From the NCBI GenBank assembly GCA_946061795.1, contig CAMGSK010000073.1, positions 1 through 7,325 on the forward strand: a DNA stretch of 7,325 nt. The letters are read 5' to 3'. This DNA is from an uncultured Elusimicrobium sp. GTDB lineage: Bacteria > Elusimicrobiota > Elusimicrobia > Elusimicrobiales > Elusimicrobiaceae. The notes beneath the pieces were generated by a model. That model saw only the letters and a list, made by a program, of their open reading frames with translations, did no database searches and was not told the origin of the DNA. Position 1 is the stretch's first letter. Every line of letters starts with the position of its first letter. The position numbers and the translations under genes were made by a program. Positions 1 to 7,267 of this stretch are shown piece after piece.

Positions 1-209
1 AGCAACGGCGAAACGGCGGAAACCTCCACGAGTTCAAAAGACGTAACCAGGTCGGACAAAAAAGAACGCAGGGGACGGCCGGAGCGGTCATATAAACGCG
101 CCGATTCGGCCTCGGCCGCGGGCGAAGGGAGCGGCGCGCAAAAGGCTTCCCCGCCCAAAGGACGGGGAAGCAGAAAACACGCCAATACCGCCAGCCTCCA
201 GCAGTTCAT
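1..209 (-). CDS. pbpC: Penicillin-binding protein 1C, N-terminal part only (runs off the window's left edge)
   Basis: Reading the minus strand from the ATG at 207-209 gives 69 complete codons with no stop before the edge. The product begins MNCWRLAVLACFLLPRPLGG, a short hydrophobic stretch fitting a membrane anchor. Further on it contains ARLYDRSGRPLRSFLSD and then VEVSAVSPL. This matches the start of PBP1C proteins: anchor, a Pro-rich linker, a beta-hairpin of the type 'v-DrdG-pLr-fl', then 'v-SP' leading into the glycosyltransferase domain. The catalytic glycosyltransferase and transpeptidase domains would lie outside the window, so activity cannot be judged. In the family the protein is inner-membrane bound and acts on peptidoglycan in the periplasm. 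The start overlaps the stop of the A2M gene by one base (TAATG). The nearest purine-rich stretch (GGAAGG) is too far upstream to be a good ribosome binding site, so translation is probably coupled. The location directly after an A2M gene strongly supports the call, since the pair recurs in many proteobacteria and other diderms. Confidence 0.88.
   Translation of the reverse strand, partial: MNCWRLAVLACFLLPRPLGGEAFCAPLPSPAAEAESARLYDRSGRPLRSFLSDLVTSFELVEVSAVSPL
141..171 (-). promoter_or_regulatory. Terminator-like hairpin inside the first codons of pbpC
   Basis: On the minus strand the arms GCTTCCCCGTCC (171-160) and GGGCGGGGAAGC (156-145) can form a 12-bp stem containing one G-U pair and a 3-base TTT loop. 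The stem is followed by CTTTT (144-140 region). The structure begins about 38 bases after the A2M stop and overlaps roughly codons 13 to 22 of pbpC. It has the shape of a weak intrinsic terminator (GC-rich stem, short T run) and could reduce read-through from A2M into pbpC or protect the 3' end of the A2M message. It may instead be chance in GC-rich coding DNA. The inverted repeat is visible directly; the regulatory role is inference. Confidence 0.4.
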
Positions 210-3200
210 TAACGCTCGATAACCGCCTTCCCGGTGGCGCTGCGGCCAAACACCGCGGGGTCGTACATTTCCTGCGCCCACAAACTCGGCCAGGAAAACT
301 CTCCGGGCACTGACGCCTGCACTAAATAGGAATATTCATGCGCGCCGGCGGTCAGATAATCGGCAAAAACGGCGATGCGGTCATCGTATTTTTCGTCCCG
401 TTCAAAGCCGCCCCACGCCGCATTGTCCAAAGTGGAAGCCTGCTGCGCGCTTTCCGTAGCCAGCGACGTATTGACGATTTCAAATCCGGCGGGCACAAAA
501 TCTTCCAACGCCACAAAGGAGTGGGAACCGGACCCTTCCGCCTTCAGCGTCACTTTATAGCGTTCTCCGGCTTTGAACCGCTCCGCGGGACGGCCCTGCA
601 AATCCGTGACGCGGCGGGAAACGGAGAAGCCCGCGTTTACGCCGTCGGCGTACGATTGGGGAGCGTAGGTTTGGGACAGGGTATAGTAAAGCGTACCCCG
701 GCCCGATTTGCTCAAGCCCATCCGGGCGGAATCGCCGGTTTTATATACTTCGGCAAACGGCCAGGAAACGCGGCGGGTTTGAACGCTGCGGCCCTCAAAC
801 TGCGCAGAATAAACGTTTTTCCCGTTTACAGAGACCGAAGCTTTGAATTTGGGCTCGGCGGCTTCCTTGAGGGCGTAATACGCGTTCATCGCCGAAAATA
901 CGGCCGCGTTGGAACTGGTGTTGGTCCAGTGCCCTTTGGCGTTCAATTGGTCGGTCAGCCATTTGACGGCATGGTACGGCTGCTGCAAATAATCGCCCGA
1001 TTTCAACAGCGCTTCCAGGCTCAGCGCGGTCACTTTCACGTCGCCCATATGCAGCCAGGGCTGCGTTTGTCCGGCGGAAAAATGCAGGGTTTGCGCGCCG
1101 TAAACAGCCTTATTGAGCAATTCCTGCGCCAGCGTATTTTTGACGGAAAGGTCTTGGTTCAAGGCTTGCGCGGCTAACAATAAATACGCTTGCGCGGGAA
1201 CGGAAAGTGCGTTGCGCGCCGCGTACAAATTATTGAACTGGCCGTTCATCTTCTCCCCGTACAAAGCCAGCACATACGTCGCGTAAGCGCGGGCGGTTTT
1301 GTTCTCCGCCTCCGAATACGGATAAGCGCGCTGCTGTTTCTGGCCGAATACGCCCTTCAGATAAGAAACGGCTTTTTGCAGCGCGGCCTGCGGAACGGCA
1401 TAACCCGCTTTTTGTGCGCGGTAAGCCGTTTCCAGCGCATAGGCCGTCACATACGGGTCGGGGAGAGAGGACGGCCAATAGCCCAATCCGCCGGAAGGAT
1501 TTTGGTAATTGGGGATTTCGTTTAAAATCGTTTGAACCGTTTGTTTGTATTGGCTTACGTCGCCCAAGCCGAAATCTTCCACCAATTTCGCCCCTTCCAC
1601 CACGGGCAAAATTTTGGACATTTTCTGCTCCAAACAATCATACGGATACGTCAACAAATACAACATGCCGCCGCGCAGGTTAATCAAAGCGGTGGAAGCC
1701 AAAGACAGCGCGACCTCGTTGCCGGCTTCTTCATTGACCGATTCCGGCCGCTCCAACACCTGCTCCTGGGTTTTGTCCGTGGCGGAATACAAAGCCAGCG
1801 TCTGCTTCTTTTCCACGTCGGATACCGTCAGTTTGACCAGCGTGCCGTCGCTTTCTTTTTCGCCGCGGGCGGCGAAGGCGGCCTCCGCCTCGCCGGTCTG
1901 CAGCGCTTCACAGGGCCAGCTCACTTCTTTGGCCTCCCCTTTGGCAACGCGGATTTTTTGCTCTCCGCCGCTCAAACTTAATGCGCCCCCGGCGCGGGCG
2001 GAAACGGTAATATCGCCCTTTTCGTCTTCATAATTATAGACGATTGCCCCGCAGAGGAACTTGTCCCCCCGGCGTGCAAAGCGCGGCATTTTGGCCGCCA
2101 CCATCAGCGGTTTGGACACTTTCACGTCCGCCTGCGCGGAACCGAATTCCCGCACCGTGGCCGCCACGGCCATAATACGGAAGGTGGTTAAATTGTCCGG
2201 CAGCGTGAATTTCACTTCTCCGCGTCCTTTGTCGTCCGTGCGCACCAACGCATTAAAATAAGGCGTAAATTCAAAATGACTTCGCAAATCCGTCCCGCCC
2301 AATTTGGCCGACGCGCCGCCGCCTCCGCCGCGGTTTTCCCCTTTCTCTCCGAAATTGCGCTGTCCCACCAAGAACGTCCGGTTGTCGGCTGTCCCGACGG
2401 ACAAAGAGGCGGGAGAATAAAACACGTCCATCAAATCCGGCAATTTGTATCCGGTCAGCGCCAGTACGCCCTCGTCAACGGCCATGACCGTCACGTCCGC
2501 CGGGGCGCCTTTTCCGCGCACGGACGTATCCAGTTTCACGACCACTTCCTGCCCGGGACGGTAATTTTCTTTGGCCGGGGAAACCGACGTTTTGATTTCG
2601 CGTTCCTGCTGGGACACGGACAAATTCACATAGCCCGTTTTTCCCTGCGGCTTGGCCAAATCCAAACCTTCTTTGTCATAAGCGGGTTTTTCCGCGCGGC
2701 CGCGCACCAGCGTGACGCCCACAAACACATTGGGCAAATAAGACGCCTTGACGGGCACTTCTATATAATCGGCCCCCGCGGATACCGGCGCGGTCCACGC
2801 GTCCAGCACGCCTTCGCGCTCCACGCTGACCAAAGCCAGCGCGTTTTCGTACGGGCTTTGCACCAGAATACGGGCGGTCTGCCCGGGGAGATAAACGTCT
2901 TGGTCCGCTTTCAGCTGCAAGATGTCATCGTCGTTTTGTTTCCAGTAAGCCTCCCCTTTGCCAAACGCGGTAAATTCAAATCCGCCCTTCACTTGGCGGC
3001 CCTGAGCGTCTTTGGCCGTCAGCGTGATTTGATAAGACCCCGCTTCGGAAGGCGTGAAGTTAAAATCATATCCGTTTTCCGTGACGGTAAATTCCTGAGA
3101 CGGAAAATCTTTCAGCCGCCGCTCGCTGACCCATTCCAAACGCCCGGCCAGGCCGTTTTTGCGGATGCTGTAATATTCTTCTTTTTGGATTTTGGCGCGC

Positions 3201-5887
3201 ACCTTCACCGGGCCGACGGCTTGGCCGGAGGGACTGACGGCCGCCACATGCACCCAGGCCGCTTCGCCCAGTTCCACGCGCCAGCCGTCTTCCATTTTTG
3301 CGCCTAAATAGAAAGAAGCGGGGTTCAGCGTAAAAGACGTACGGGCAAACAGCTGCTGCCCGGAAGGAGCCTGCACTCCCAGCTCTGCATACACGTCCTG
3401 CATGCGCGACACGGCGGGCAGGCGGACGGAAAAATCAATCTTCCCCTGGGCGTCCAACACGCCGGACGCTTCCGTCAGGAGCCCTTCTTTTTCCTGCGAA
3501 TCGCGGTTTAAGAAATACGGCGTAAAGGTGTAGTCGTCCCACCCTTTGGGGTTAAAATATCCGTTAGAGCGGCGCACGGTCCACTTGGCCTTTCCTCCGG
3601 CCACGGGCGCGCCGAACAAATACCCCGCCGAAGCGGTAAACTGCGCCGTCTGGGCGGAAACATACGCCGGCTCCAACGCGCGCAAATTGACTTGAAATTC
3701 CGCTTGTTTGACCGCTTCCACCTGGAAGGAATAATACGCCTCCGCGTCCGCGTTTTCCGGCTTAAAATACAGCTGCCAAGAGCCGGTGGCCGCATCGGAA
3801 GGCAGGGTAAACTTGCCGTCAAAAGCCCCACTCTGCGCGCCGTAGGAAAGCGTTTGTTTGAGCGTTTCGTCCCCGCGGGAATTATATACTTTCAGCACGC
3901 CTTTGGCCGAAGAGGGCAGCGCCCATTGGCCGTTTTGGCGGCGGCGGGTTAAGCCTTTGACATAGACGGTTTCTCCGGGGCGGTAGATTCCGCGGTCCGT
4001 GAACAATGCGGTTTTGGAGGGCGTTTCTTCCGGCGAATAATCGTAGCGGATGTTAAAACGCCACGGCTCCAGCCCGTCGTTCCATGCGCTGGAAAGCACC
4101 GCGTCTCCGCCGGGGCTGGTCACAAAAGCATACACAGCGGGGCGGCTCCAGCGGTTGCGCGCTTTCGGGGCCAGTTCCCGGGTGCCGGGCGCGAACGCCA
4201 AGCCGTTTTCGTCCGTGCTGCCGCTCCAAAGCGTACGGTTGGTTTCGTCACGCAGTTCCACATTGACGTTGCCCTGCGCCGTACCGTCCTGCAAAGAGGT
4301 CACCCACACCAAAATATTTTCCCGGGAGGTTTTCATGGTCACTCCCAAATCGGTAATATTGTCCGTGGCTCCTATCCAGCAATAGCCGCTTGGGCGGTGC
4401 TTGCTGGGCACGCGCACCTGCGAATAAATGACGCTGTTATGGGCGGTGGGATTGAATTTTTTCAAATCCAAATAAGTTTTCAAGGTTTTATCCGTCGGCG
4501 CTTGGAACGAATAACTTCCTTTGTACTGGCGCGCGGCGGCGGGCAGTTCGGTCTCTTCGCAATAGCGGGAATCTTTTTGGTCAAACGGAATAAACGTGGC
4601 CTTGTTAAAGCGGGCGGCGGAAACTTCCACTTCCGGTTCGTTGAGCACGTCCACCGGGTGCCGCAGCGGCAAATAACTTTCCATAACGCCTTTTCCGCCT
4701 TTAAACGACACGGCGGGGCAATAGCCGGTATTGGTGATTTGGACGGTTTTTTCTTCGCCCAGCCGCTGGCCGTAAATATCCTTTAAGTCTTTATCAATCA
4801 CAAGCGTGACCGGTTCTTTGGGGCGGATGGTTAAGAAAGAAAACGGCATGGCGAAATATCCGCGGCGAAAAACAGGACGTCCGTCCGGATTGTCTTCGGG
4901 ATCGTTTTCATAGCGTTGGTAGCCCAAGGTTTCGGCTTCCTGAGGGGTCACTTCCCGCAGAGCCGAAGCCGGAGAAATGCGCATATGCTGTAATAATTCC
5001 GACAAACGGACGGGAGAAGAAAAATCCAAATGTCCGTCAAAAGGCAGACAGCCTTCCAATGTTCCGCCGCTGACGCGCAGCTTGGGATACGTATAAAAAA
5101 CGGATTCAAAATCTTCCGAAGGGCCCAAATTCCCTTCTTTGCCGCGCAAAGCTTGGGAAATACGCAGGGTAATTTTGGAATCAGACGGAAGCGGCTCTTT
5201 GGGCTGAAGCACAAAAACGCGTTCCCGGTCCATCCACGAAAAATTTTCTTCATGCTCTTTATCCGTCAGCGCACGGACAGACAGAGGGGCCGATACCGTC
5301 TGCATTTCAGGAGCGGAAGCGGTTTGGGAGAAACGGGCCTTGATTTCTTCCCACCAAGAACGGGCTTTGGGAGCCTGATAGGTCACAGACGCCGCCTGCT
5401 GAACCGACGGCAAAGACACGGGCTGGGAGACAGTGACGAAAATGAGCGGGCGCAAATCAATCCATTGTTCGTTTTCCGAGGGAGAAACGTTTTGAACGGA
5501 AGGACGGGCAGTGGCAAAACTCCAGCTATAATCCTCCCCCAGCGTTTTGCCCGATATGCGGGATTTAAAAGCTCCGGACAAAACCACTTGGTACTGCGTA
5601 GCCGTTTGCCAAGCCTCCGAAGGCTCAAACTGCAGCGTTTGCGTGCCGGAAAAACGGCACGTGCCGGGAACGGCCGGGGAAATGGAAATAGGACAGTCTG
5701 CAGAAGCAAACGCGCTCTTTTCAGACAAAGCGGCCACCGGCTGGTTGAACGTCACGCTGACGGCGGCCTTACCGGTGCGCGCATTCTCCCCTTTCGGAGT
5801 GACGGACGTCACTTTTAGTTCCGCTCCCCACGCCGGCGCAAACGCCGCCGCAAAAAACACTGTCCATAGATATTTACTCACCCGCAT
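209..5887 (-). CDS. Large periplasmic alpha-2-macroglobulin family protease inhibitor (YfhM-like) with intact thioester
   Basis: Product of 1892 residues; a bacterial A2M, thought to trap proteases entering the periplasm by covalent thioester linkage after cleavage of a bait region. Residues 1-22 are a Sec signal peptide (MRVSKYLWTVFFAAAFAPAWGA) with no lipobox Cys, so the mature protein should be soluble. Approximate order: Ig-like (Big_5 type) N-terminal domains to about 275; macroglobulin domains, with the MG2 hallmark TDRGIYRPGE at 630-639; a bait-region domain with YLPGQ near 1000, MAVDEGVLAL near 1137 and a Gly-rich loop RGGGGG at 1186-1191; the A2M core DNLTTFRIMAVAA near 1232; a thioester domain with CLEQ at 1418-1421 and GGLGYW near 1466; and a C-terminal receptor-like domain ending AQEMYDPAVFGR. 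It is longer than E. coli YfhM (about 1650 residues) mainly through the N-terminal domains. Apart from the thioester Cys there are eight cysteines, an even number that fits four disulfides. The start is chosen because the signal peptide begins there and AAGGGGG lies 5 bases upstream; the open frame reaches a TTG at 6031 but that extension has no signal peptide at its front. The stop overlaps the pbpC start. Confidence 0.95.
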   Translation of the reverse strand: MRVSKYLWTVFFAAAFAPAWGAELKVTSVTPKGENARTGKAAVSVTFNQPVAALSEKSAFASADCPISISPAVPGTCRFSGTQTLQFEPSEAWQTATQYQVVLSGAFKSRISGKTLGEDYSWSFATARPSVQNVSPSENEQWIDLRPLIFVTVSQPVSLPSVQQAASVTYQAPKARSWWEEIKARFSQTASAPEMQTVSAPLSVRALTDKEHEENFSWMDRERVFVLQPKEPLPSDSKITLRISQALRGKEGNLGPSEDFESVFYTYPKLRVSGGTLEGCLPFDGHLDFSSPVRLSELLQHMRISPASALREVTPQEAETLGYQRYENDPEDNPDGRPVFRRGYFAMPFSFLTIRPKEPVTLVIDKDLKDIYGQRLGEEKTVQITNTGYCPAVSFKGGKGVMESYLPLRHPVDVLNEPEVEVSAARFNKATFIPFDQKDSRYCEETELPAAARQYKGSYSFQAPTDKTLKTYLDLKKFNPTAHNSVIYSQVRVPSKHRPSGYCWIGATDNITDLGVTMKTSRENILVWVTSLQDGTAQGNVNVELRDETNRTLWSGSTDENGLAFAPGTRELAPKARNRWSRPAVYAFVTSPGGDAVLSSAWNDGLEPWRFNIRYDYSPEETPSKTALFTDRGIYRPGETVYVKGLTRRRQNGQWALPSSAKGVLKVYNSRGDETLKQTLSYGAQSGAFDGKFTLPSDAATGSWQLYFKPENADAEAYYSFQVEAVKQAEFQVNLRALEPAYVSAQTAQFTASAGYLFGAPVAGGKAKWTVRRSNGYFNPKGWDDYTFTPYFLNRDSQEKEGLLTEASGVLDAQGKIDFSVRLPAVSRMQDVYAELGVQAPSGQQLFARTSFTLNPASFYLGAKMEDGWRVELGEAAWVHVAAVSPSGQAVGPVKVRAKIQKEEYYSIRKNGLAGRLEWVSERRLKDFPSQEFTVTENGYDFNFTPSEAGSYQITLTAKDAQGRQVKGGFEFTAFGKGEAYWKQNDDDILQLKADQDVYLPGQTARILVQSPYENALALVSVEREGVLDAWTAPVSAGADYIEVPVKASYLPNVFVGVTLVRGRAEKPAYDKEGLDLAKPQGKTGYVNLSVSQQEREIKTSVSPAKENYRPGQEVVVKLDTSVRGKGAPADVTVMAVDEGVLALTGYKLPDLMDVFYSPASLSVGTADNRTFLVGQRNFGEKGENRGGGGGASAKLGGTDLRSHFEFTPYFNALVRTDDKGRGEVKFTLPDNLTTFRIMAVAATVREFGSAQADVKVSKPLMVAAKMPRFARRGDKFLCGAIVYNYEDEKGDITVSARAGGALSLSGGEQKIRVAKGEAKEVSWPCEALQTGEAEAAFAARGEKESDGTLVKLTVSDVEKKQTLALYSATDKTQEQVLERPESVNEEAGNEVALSLASTALINLRGGMLYLLTYPYDCLEQKMSKILPVVEGAKLVEDFGLGDVSQYKQTVQTILNEIPNYQNPSGGLGYWPSSLPDPYVTAYALETAYRAQKAGYAVPQAALQKAVSYLKGVFGQKQQRAYPYSEAENKTARAYATYVLALYGEKMNGQFNNLYAARNALSVPAQAYLLLAAQALNQDLSVKNTLAQELLNKAVYGAQTLHFSAGQTQPWLHMGDVKVTALSLEALLKSGDYLQQPYHAVKWLTDQLNAKGHWTNTSSNAAVFSAMNAYYALKEAAEPKFKASVSVNGKNVYSAQFEGRSVQTRRVSWPFAEVYKTGDSARMGLSKSGRGTLYYTLSQTYAPQSYADGVNAGFSVSRRVTDLQGRPAERFKAGERYKVTLKAEGSGSHSFVALEDFVPAGFEIVNTSLATESAQQASTLDNAAWGGFERDEKYDDRIAVFADYLTAGAHEYSYLVQASVPGEFSWPSLWAQEMYDPAVFGRSATGKAVIER
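1625..1636 (-). other. Thioester motif CLEQ of the A2M protein
   Basis: The minus-strand codons TGT TTG GAG CAG encode Cys1418-Leu-Glu-Gln1421 within the context TYPYDCLEQKMSK. CxEQ is the established internal thioester motif of thioester-containing A2M and complement proteins: the Cys and Gln side chains form the reactive bond. Its presence separates this protein from the YfaS-like bacterial A2Ms, which lack it. The protein is therefore predicted to be capable of covalent protease capture. Confidence 0.93.
2282..2365 (-). other. Candidate bait region of the A2M protein
   Basis: Residues about 1175-1202 form a low-complexity, Gly-rich and charged segment containing GEKGENRGGGGGASAK and ending in DLR. 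It lies just before the conserved A2M core (HFEFTPYFNALVRTDDKGRG) and roughly 220-240 residues ahead of the thioester, which is where bacterial A2Ms carry their protease-sensitive bait. Several Arg and Lys residues (R1177, K1182, R1186, K1195, R1202) would be cut by trypsin-like enzymes. The boundaries are my estimate from composition and position, not from an alignment. Confidence 0.55.
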
Positions 5888-5892
5888 AAAAG

Positions 5893-5899
5893 CCCCCTT
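5893..5899 (-). promoter_or_regulatory. Ribosome binding site of the A2M gene
   Basis: On the minus strand AAGGGGG lies 5 bases before the ATG at 5885-5887. It is the only good Shine-Dalgarno-like sequence near a possible start in this frame, and it settles the choice of the ATG that directly precedes the signal peptide. Confidence 0.75.
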
Positions 5900-5918
5900 A
5901 ATATATAGGAATACTTTT

Positions 5919-5947
5919 ATTGTACCTGTTTTGAAAAGGGAAAGAAA
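5919..5947 (-). promoter_or_regulatory. Candidate sigma-70 type promoter for the A2M-pbpC operon
   Basis: The minus strand carries TACAAT (5924-5919), one mismatch from the -10 consensus. A weak -35 candidate TTTCTT (5947-5942) lies 17 bases upstream. Transcription would start near 5912 and leave a short leader of about 25 bases that includes the ribosome binding site. The site sits between the porin terminator and the A2M start, where a promoter is required. The -35 box is poor, so the promoter may need an activator or be weak. Confidence 0.5.
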
Positions 5948-6045
5948 CAGGCCCGCGCACTGGTTGGCAAACGAAGAAGAAAACTTGCAGGCGGCACAGC
6001 GGGCTAAAACCGACAAAATCCCCGTCCGCAACGCGCACCAGACGC

Positions 6046-6073
6046 AAAAAACCCCGCCCGAAGGCGGGGTTTT
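6046..6073 (-). terminator. Intrinsic terminator of the porin gene
   Basis: On the minus strand CCCCGCC (6069-6063), loop TTCG and GGCGGGG (6058-6052) form a perfect 7-bp GC stem that flanking A/T bases extend to 11 bp. Six T residues follow (6051-6046). The UUCG loop is a particularly stable tetraloop. The structure begins 16 bases after the porin stop, so the porin and the A2M-pbpC pair are separate transcription units. The plus strand also has a four-T run after the stem, but no plus-strand gene is present to use it. Confidence 0.9.
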
Positions 6074-6088
6074 CGCTTTGAAAAACGA

Positions 6089-7267
6089 TTAGAATTTCAA
6101 GAGCATGCCGATCTGGCCTTTGGTGTTGTCTTGGCCGATTTCGACTTTTTCTTCCGTGCCGTATTTGGCATAACCGACGCCGGCAAACAGTTCCACATAT
6201 TCGTTGTGGGCGTATTTGGCGGTCAGGTCGGCTTCCAACGTAGCGGCGTGGCTGGCGTAGCGGTCTTGGAAGGAGTAGCCGTCCAACGCAAACGTCCATT
6301 TGCCGTAGTTGTAGTCCACACCGACGTTGAACAAGCGCAGGCCGTTGCCTTCATACGCTTTGAACACGTCCACGCGGTTGCCCACCAACAAGCCGGGCAT
6401 ATAGTTGCCGAAGGCGTTGAATTCATTGGCGGAGTACACGAAGGCGAAGCGGGGAGTAAAGGCTTCCAGGTTCAGGGCCGCGTCGGCTTTGACCATATAG
6501 CCGGTGTCTTTGTGTTCTTTGACCAGGCGGTCGCCGGCAAAATTGCGGGCGTATTCCGCGCTGACGGTAAAGGCTTCGGGAGCGAAGGCCAGTTTGGTGC
6601 CGTAGAAGCCGGCGTTTTCATCGGCGGCGTTAACCACGTTGCCGTCCGCATCTATCGTAGCATAAGCGACGTTTCTCAAATCATAACCATAGACTTGCCA
6701 TTTCAAGGCTTCGGTCAGGTTCAGTTTGAAATCCGCTCCGTAAATGGCGGCGTCATCCGTTAACACAGCCGGGGCGGGGGTCACGTCCGCCGGGTTGGTG
6801 TTGGTGACCACGCGGCCGGCCAAAACGGTGAAAGCTTTGGCGTCGTCGGAGTAGGTGAATTTCACCGCGTCCAAAGAGTTGGCCAAGCCGTAGCGTTCGG
6901 CGTTGTAGTGGTTGGGGCCGAAATACATGACCGCGCTGTTTTCATCGCCGTAAAATTGGCGGCCGATGGTCAGTTCAAAGCAGTCAAACAGATTAGACAA
7001 AACGACGTTGGCTTCCGCCAGTTTCACATCATCCAAATAATTCTGCGCGGTGCGGCCGTTGGTGCCGAAACCTTGATCGGCCAACGGAGCGTTGCCCCAA
7101 GCATTGGCATATTGGAACATCAAGTTGGCTCTGACGTCTTCCACCAAGTTAAACGAAGCCCCCGCCATAACGCGCAGGTTGGTGCCGGAATTATAGGCAT
7201 CACTTTCATTGGCTCTGACATCAGATCCGATTACCTGAACCTCTCCTTTGAGGTCCACATTCTTCAA
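6089..7267 (-). CDS. Outer-membrane beta-barrel (porin-like) protein, 5' end missing or disrupted
   Basis: The frame gives 392 residues from a TTG at 7265-7267 and stays open to 7300. The added codons read FKTPVAASADV, which looks like the end of a signal peptide cleaved after ASA, leaving a mature protein of about 394 residues. The body has alternating polar and aromatic/hydrophobic strands with short turns (for example GASFNLVEDVRANLMFQYAN, WQVYGYDLRNVAYA and FTVSAEYARNFAG), many Asn/Asp/Gly turns, one cysteine, and ends GQIGMLLKF with the C-terminal Phe typical of barrels recognised by the Bam machinery. It probably forms a diffusion channel or structural porin; the substrate cannot be told. 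It resembles the abundant outer-membrane proteins of Elusimicrobiota, from memory. The true start and signal-peptide core are not present: an in-frame TGA at 7301-7303 blocks extension and the TTG has no ribosome binding site. The gene is therefore partial at the edge, frameshifted or mis-assembled. A strong terminator follows it. Confidence 0.8.
   Translation of the reverse strand: MKNVDLKGEVQVIGSDVRANESDAYNSGTNLRVMAGASFNLVEDVRANLMFQYANAWGNAPLADQGFGTNGRTAQNYLDDVKLAEANVVLSNLFDCFELTIGRQFYGDENSAVMYFGPNHYNAERYGLANSLDAVKFTYSDDAKAFTVLAGRVVTNTNPADVTPAPAVLTDDAAIYGADFKLNLTEALKWQVYGYDLRNVAYATIDADGNVVNAADENAGFYGTKLAFAPEAFTVSAEYARNFAGDRLVKEHKDTGYMVKADAALNLEAFTPRFAFVYSANEFNAFGNYMPGLLVGNRVDVFKAYEGNGLRLFNVGVDYNYGKWTFALDGYSFQDRYASHAATLEADLTAKYAHNEYVELFAGVGYAKYGTEEKVEIGQDNTKGQIGMLLKF

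Noticed and set aside
338..1177. Plus-strand open frame of 279 codons opposite the A2M gene
   Set aside because: It lies wholly antisense to the conserved thioester and C-terminal domains of A2M. Its product is Arg/Gly/Phe-rich with no recognisable domain, which is typical of shadow frames in GC-rich coding DNA.
2276..3307. Plus-strand open frame of 343 codons opposite the A2M gene
   Set aside because: It is antisense to the conserved macroglobulin and bait domains. The product is rich in Arg, His, Gln and Phe with no family likeness, so it is a shadow of the real frame.
5888..6031. 48-codon upstream extension of the A2M frame to a TTG
   Set aside because: It would run through the promoter and ribosome binding site and place the Sec signal peptide internally. 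The ATG at 5885-5887 has a clear Shine-Dalgarno sequence and directly precedes the signal peptide.
5898..6299. Minus-strand open frame of 133 codons across the porin end and the gap
   Set aside because: It overlaps the porin 3' end in another frame and reads through the intrinsic terminator. Its product is Arg/Pro-rich and unlike any known family.
6131..6763. Plus-strand open frame of 210 codons opposite the porin
   Set aside because: It is antisense to a barrel with strong codon bias. The Val/Gly/Phe-rich product is an artefact of that bias.
7265..7267. TTG as the true start of the porin
   Set aside because: It falls after a typical signal-peptidase site (ASA), so starting there would remove the signal peptide. 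There is also no ribosome binding site before it. The gene is better viewed as missing its 5' end.
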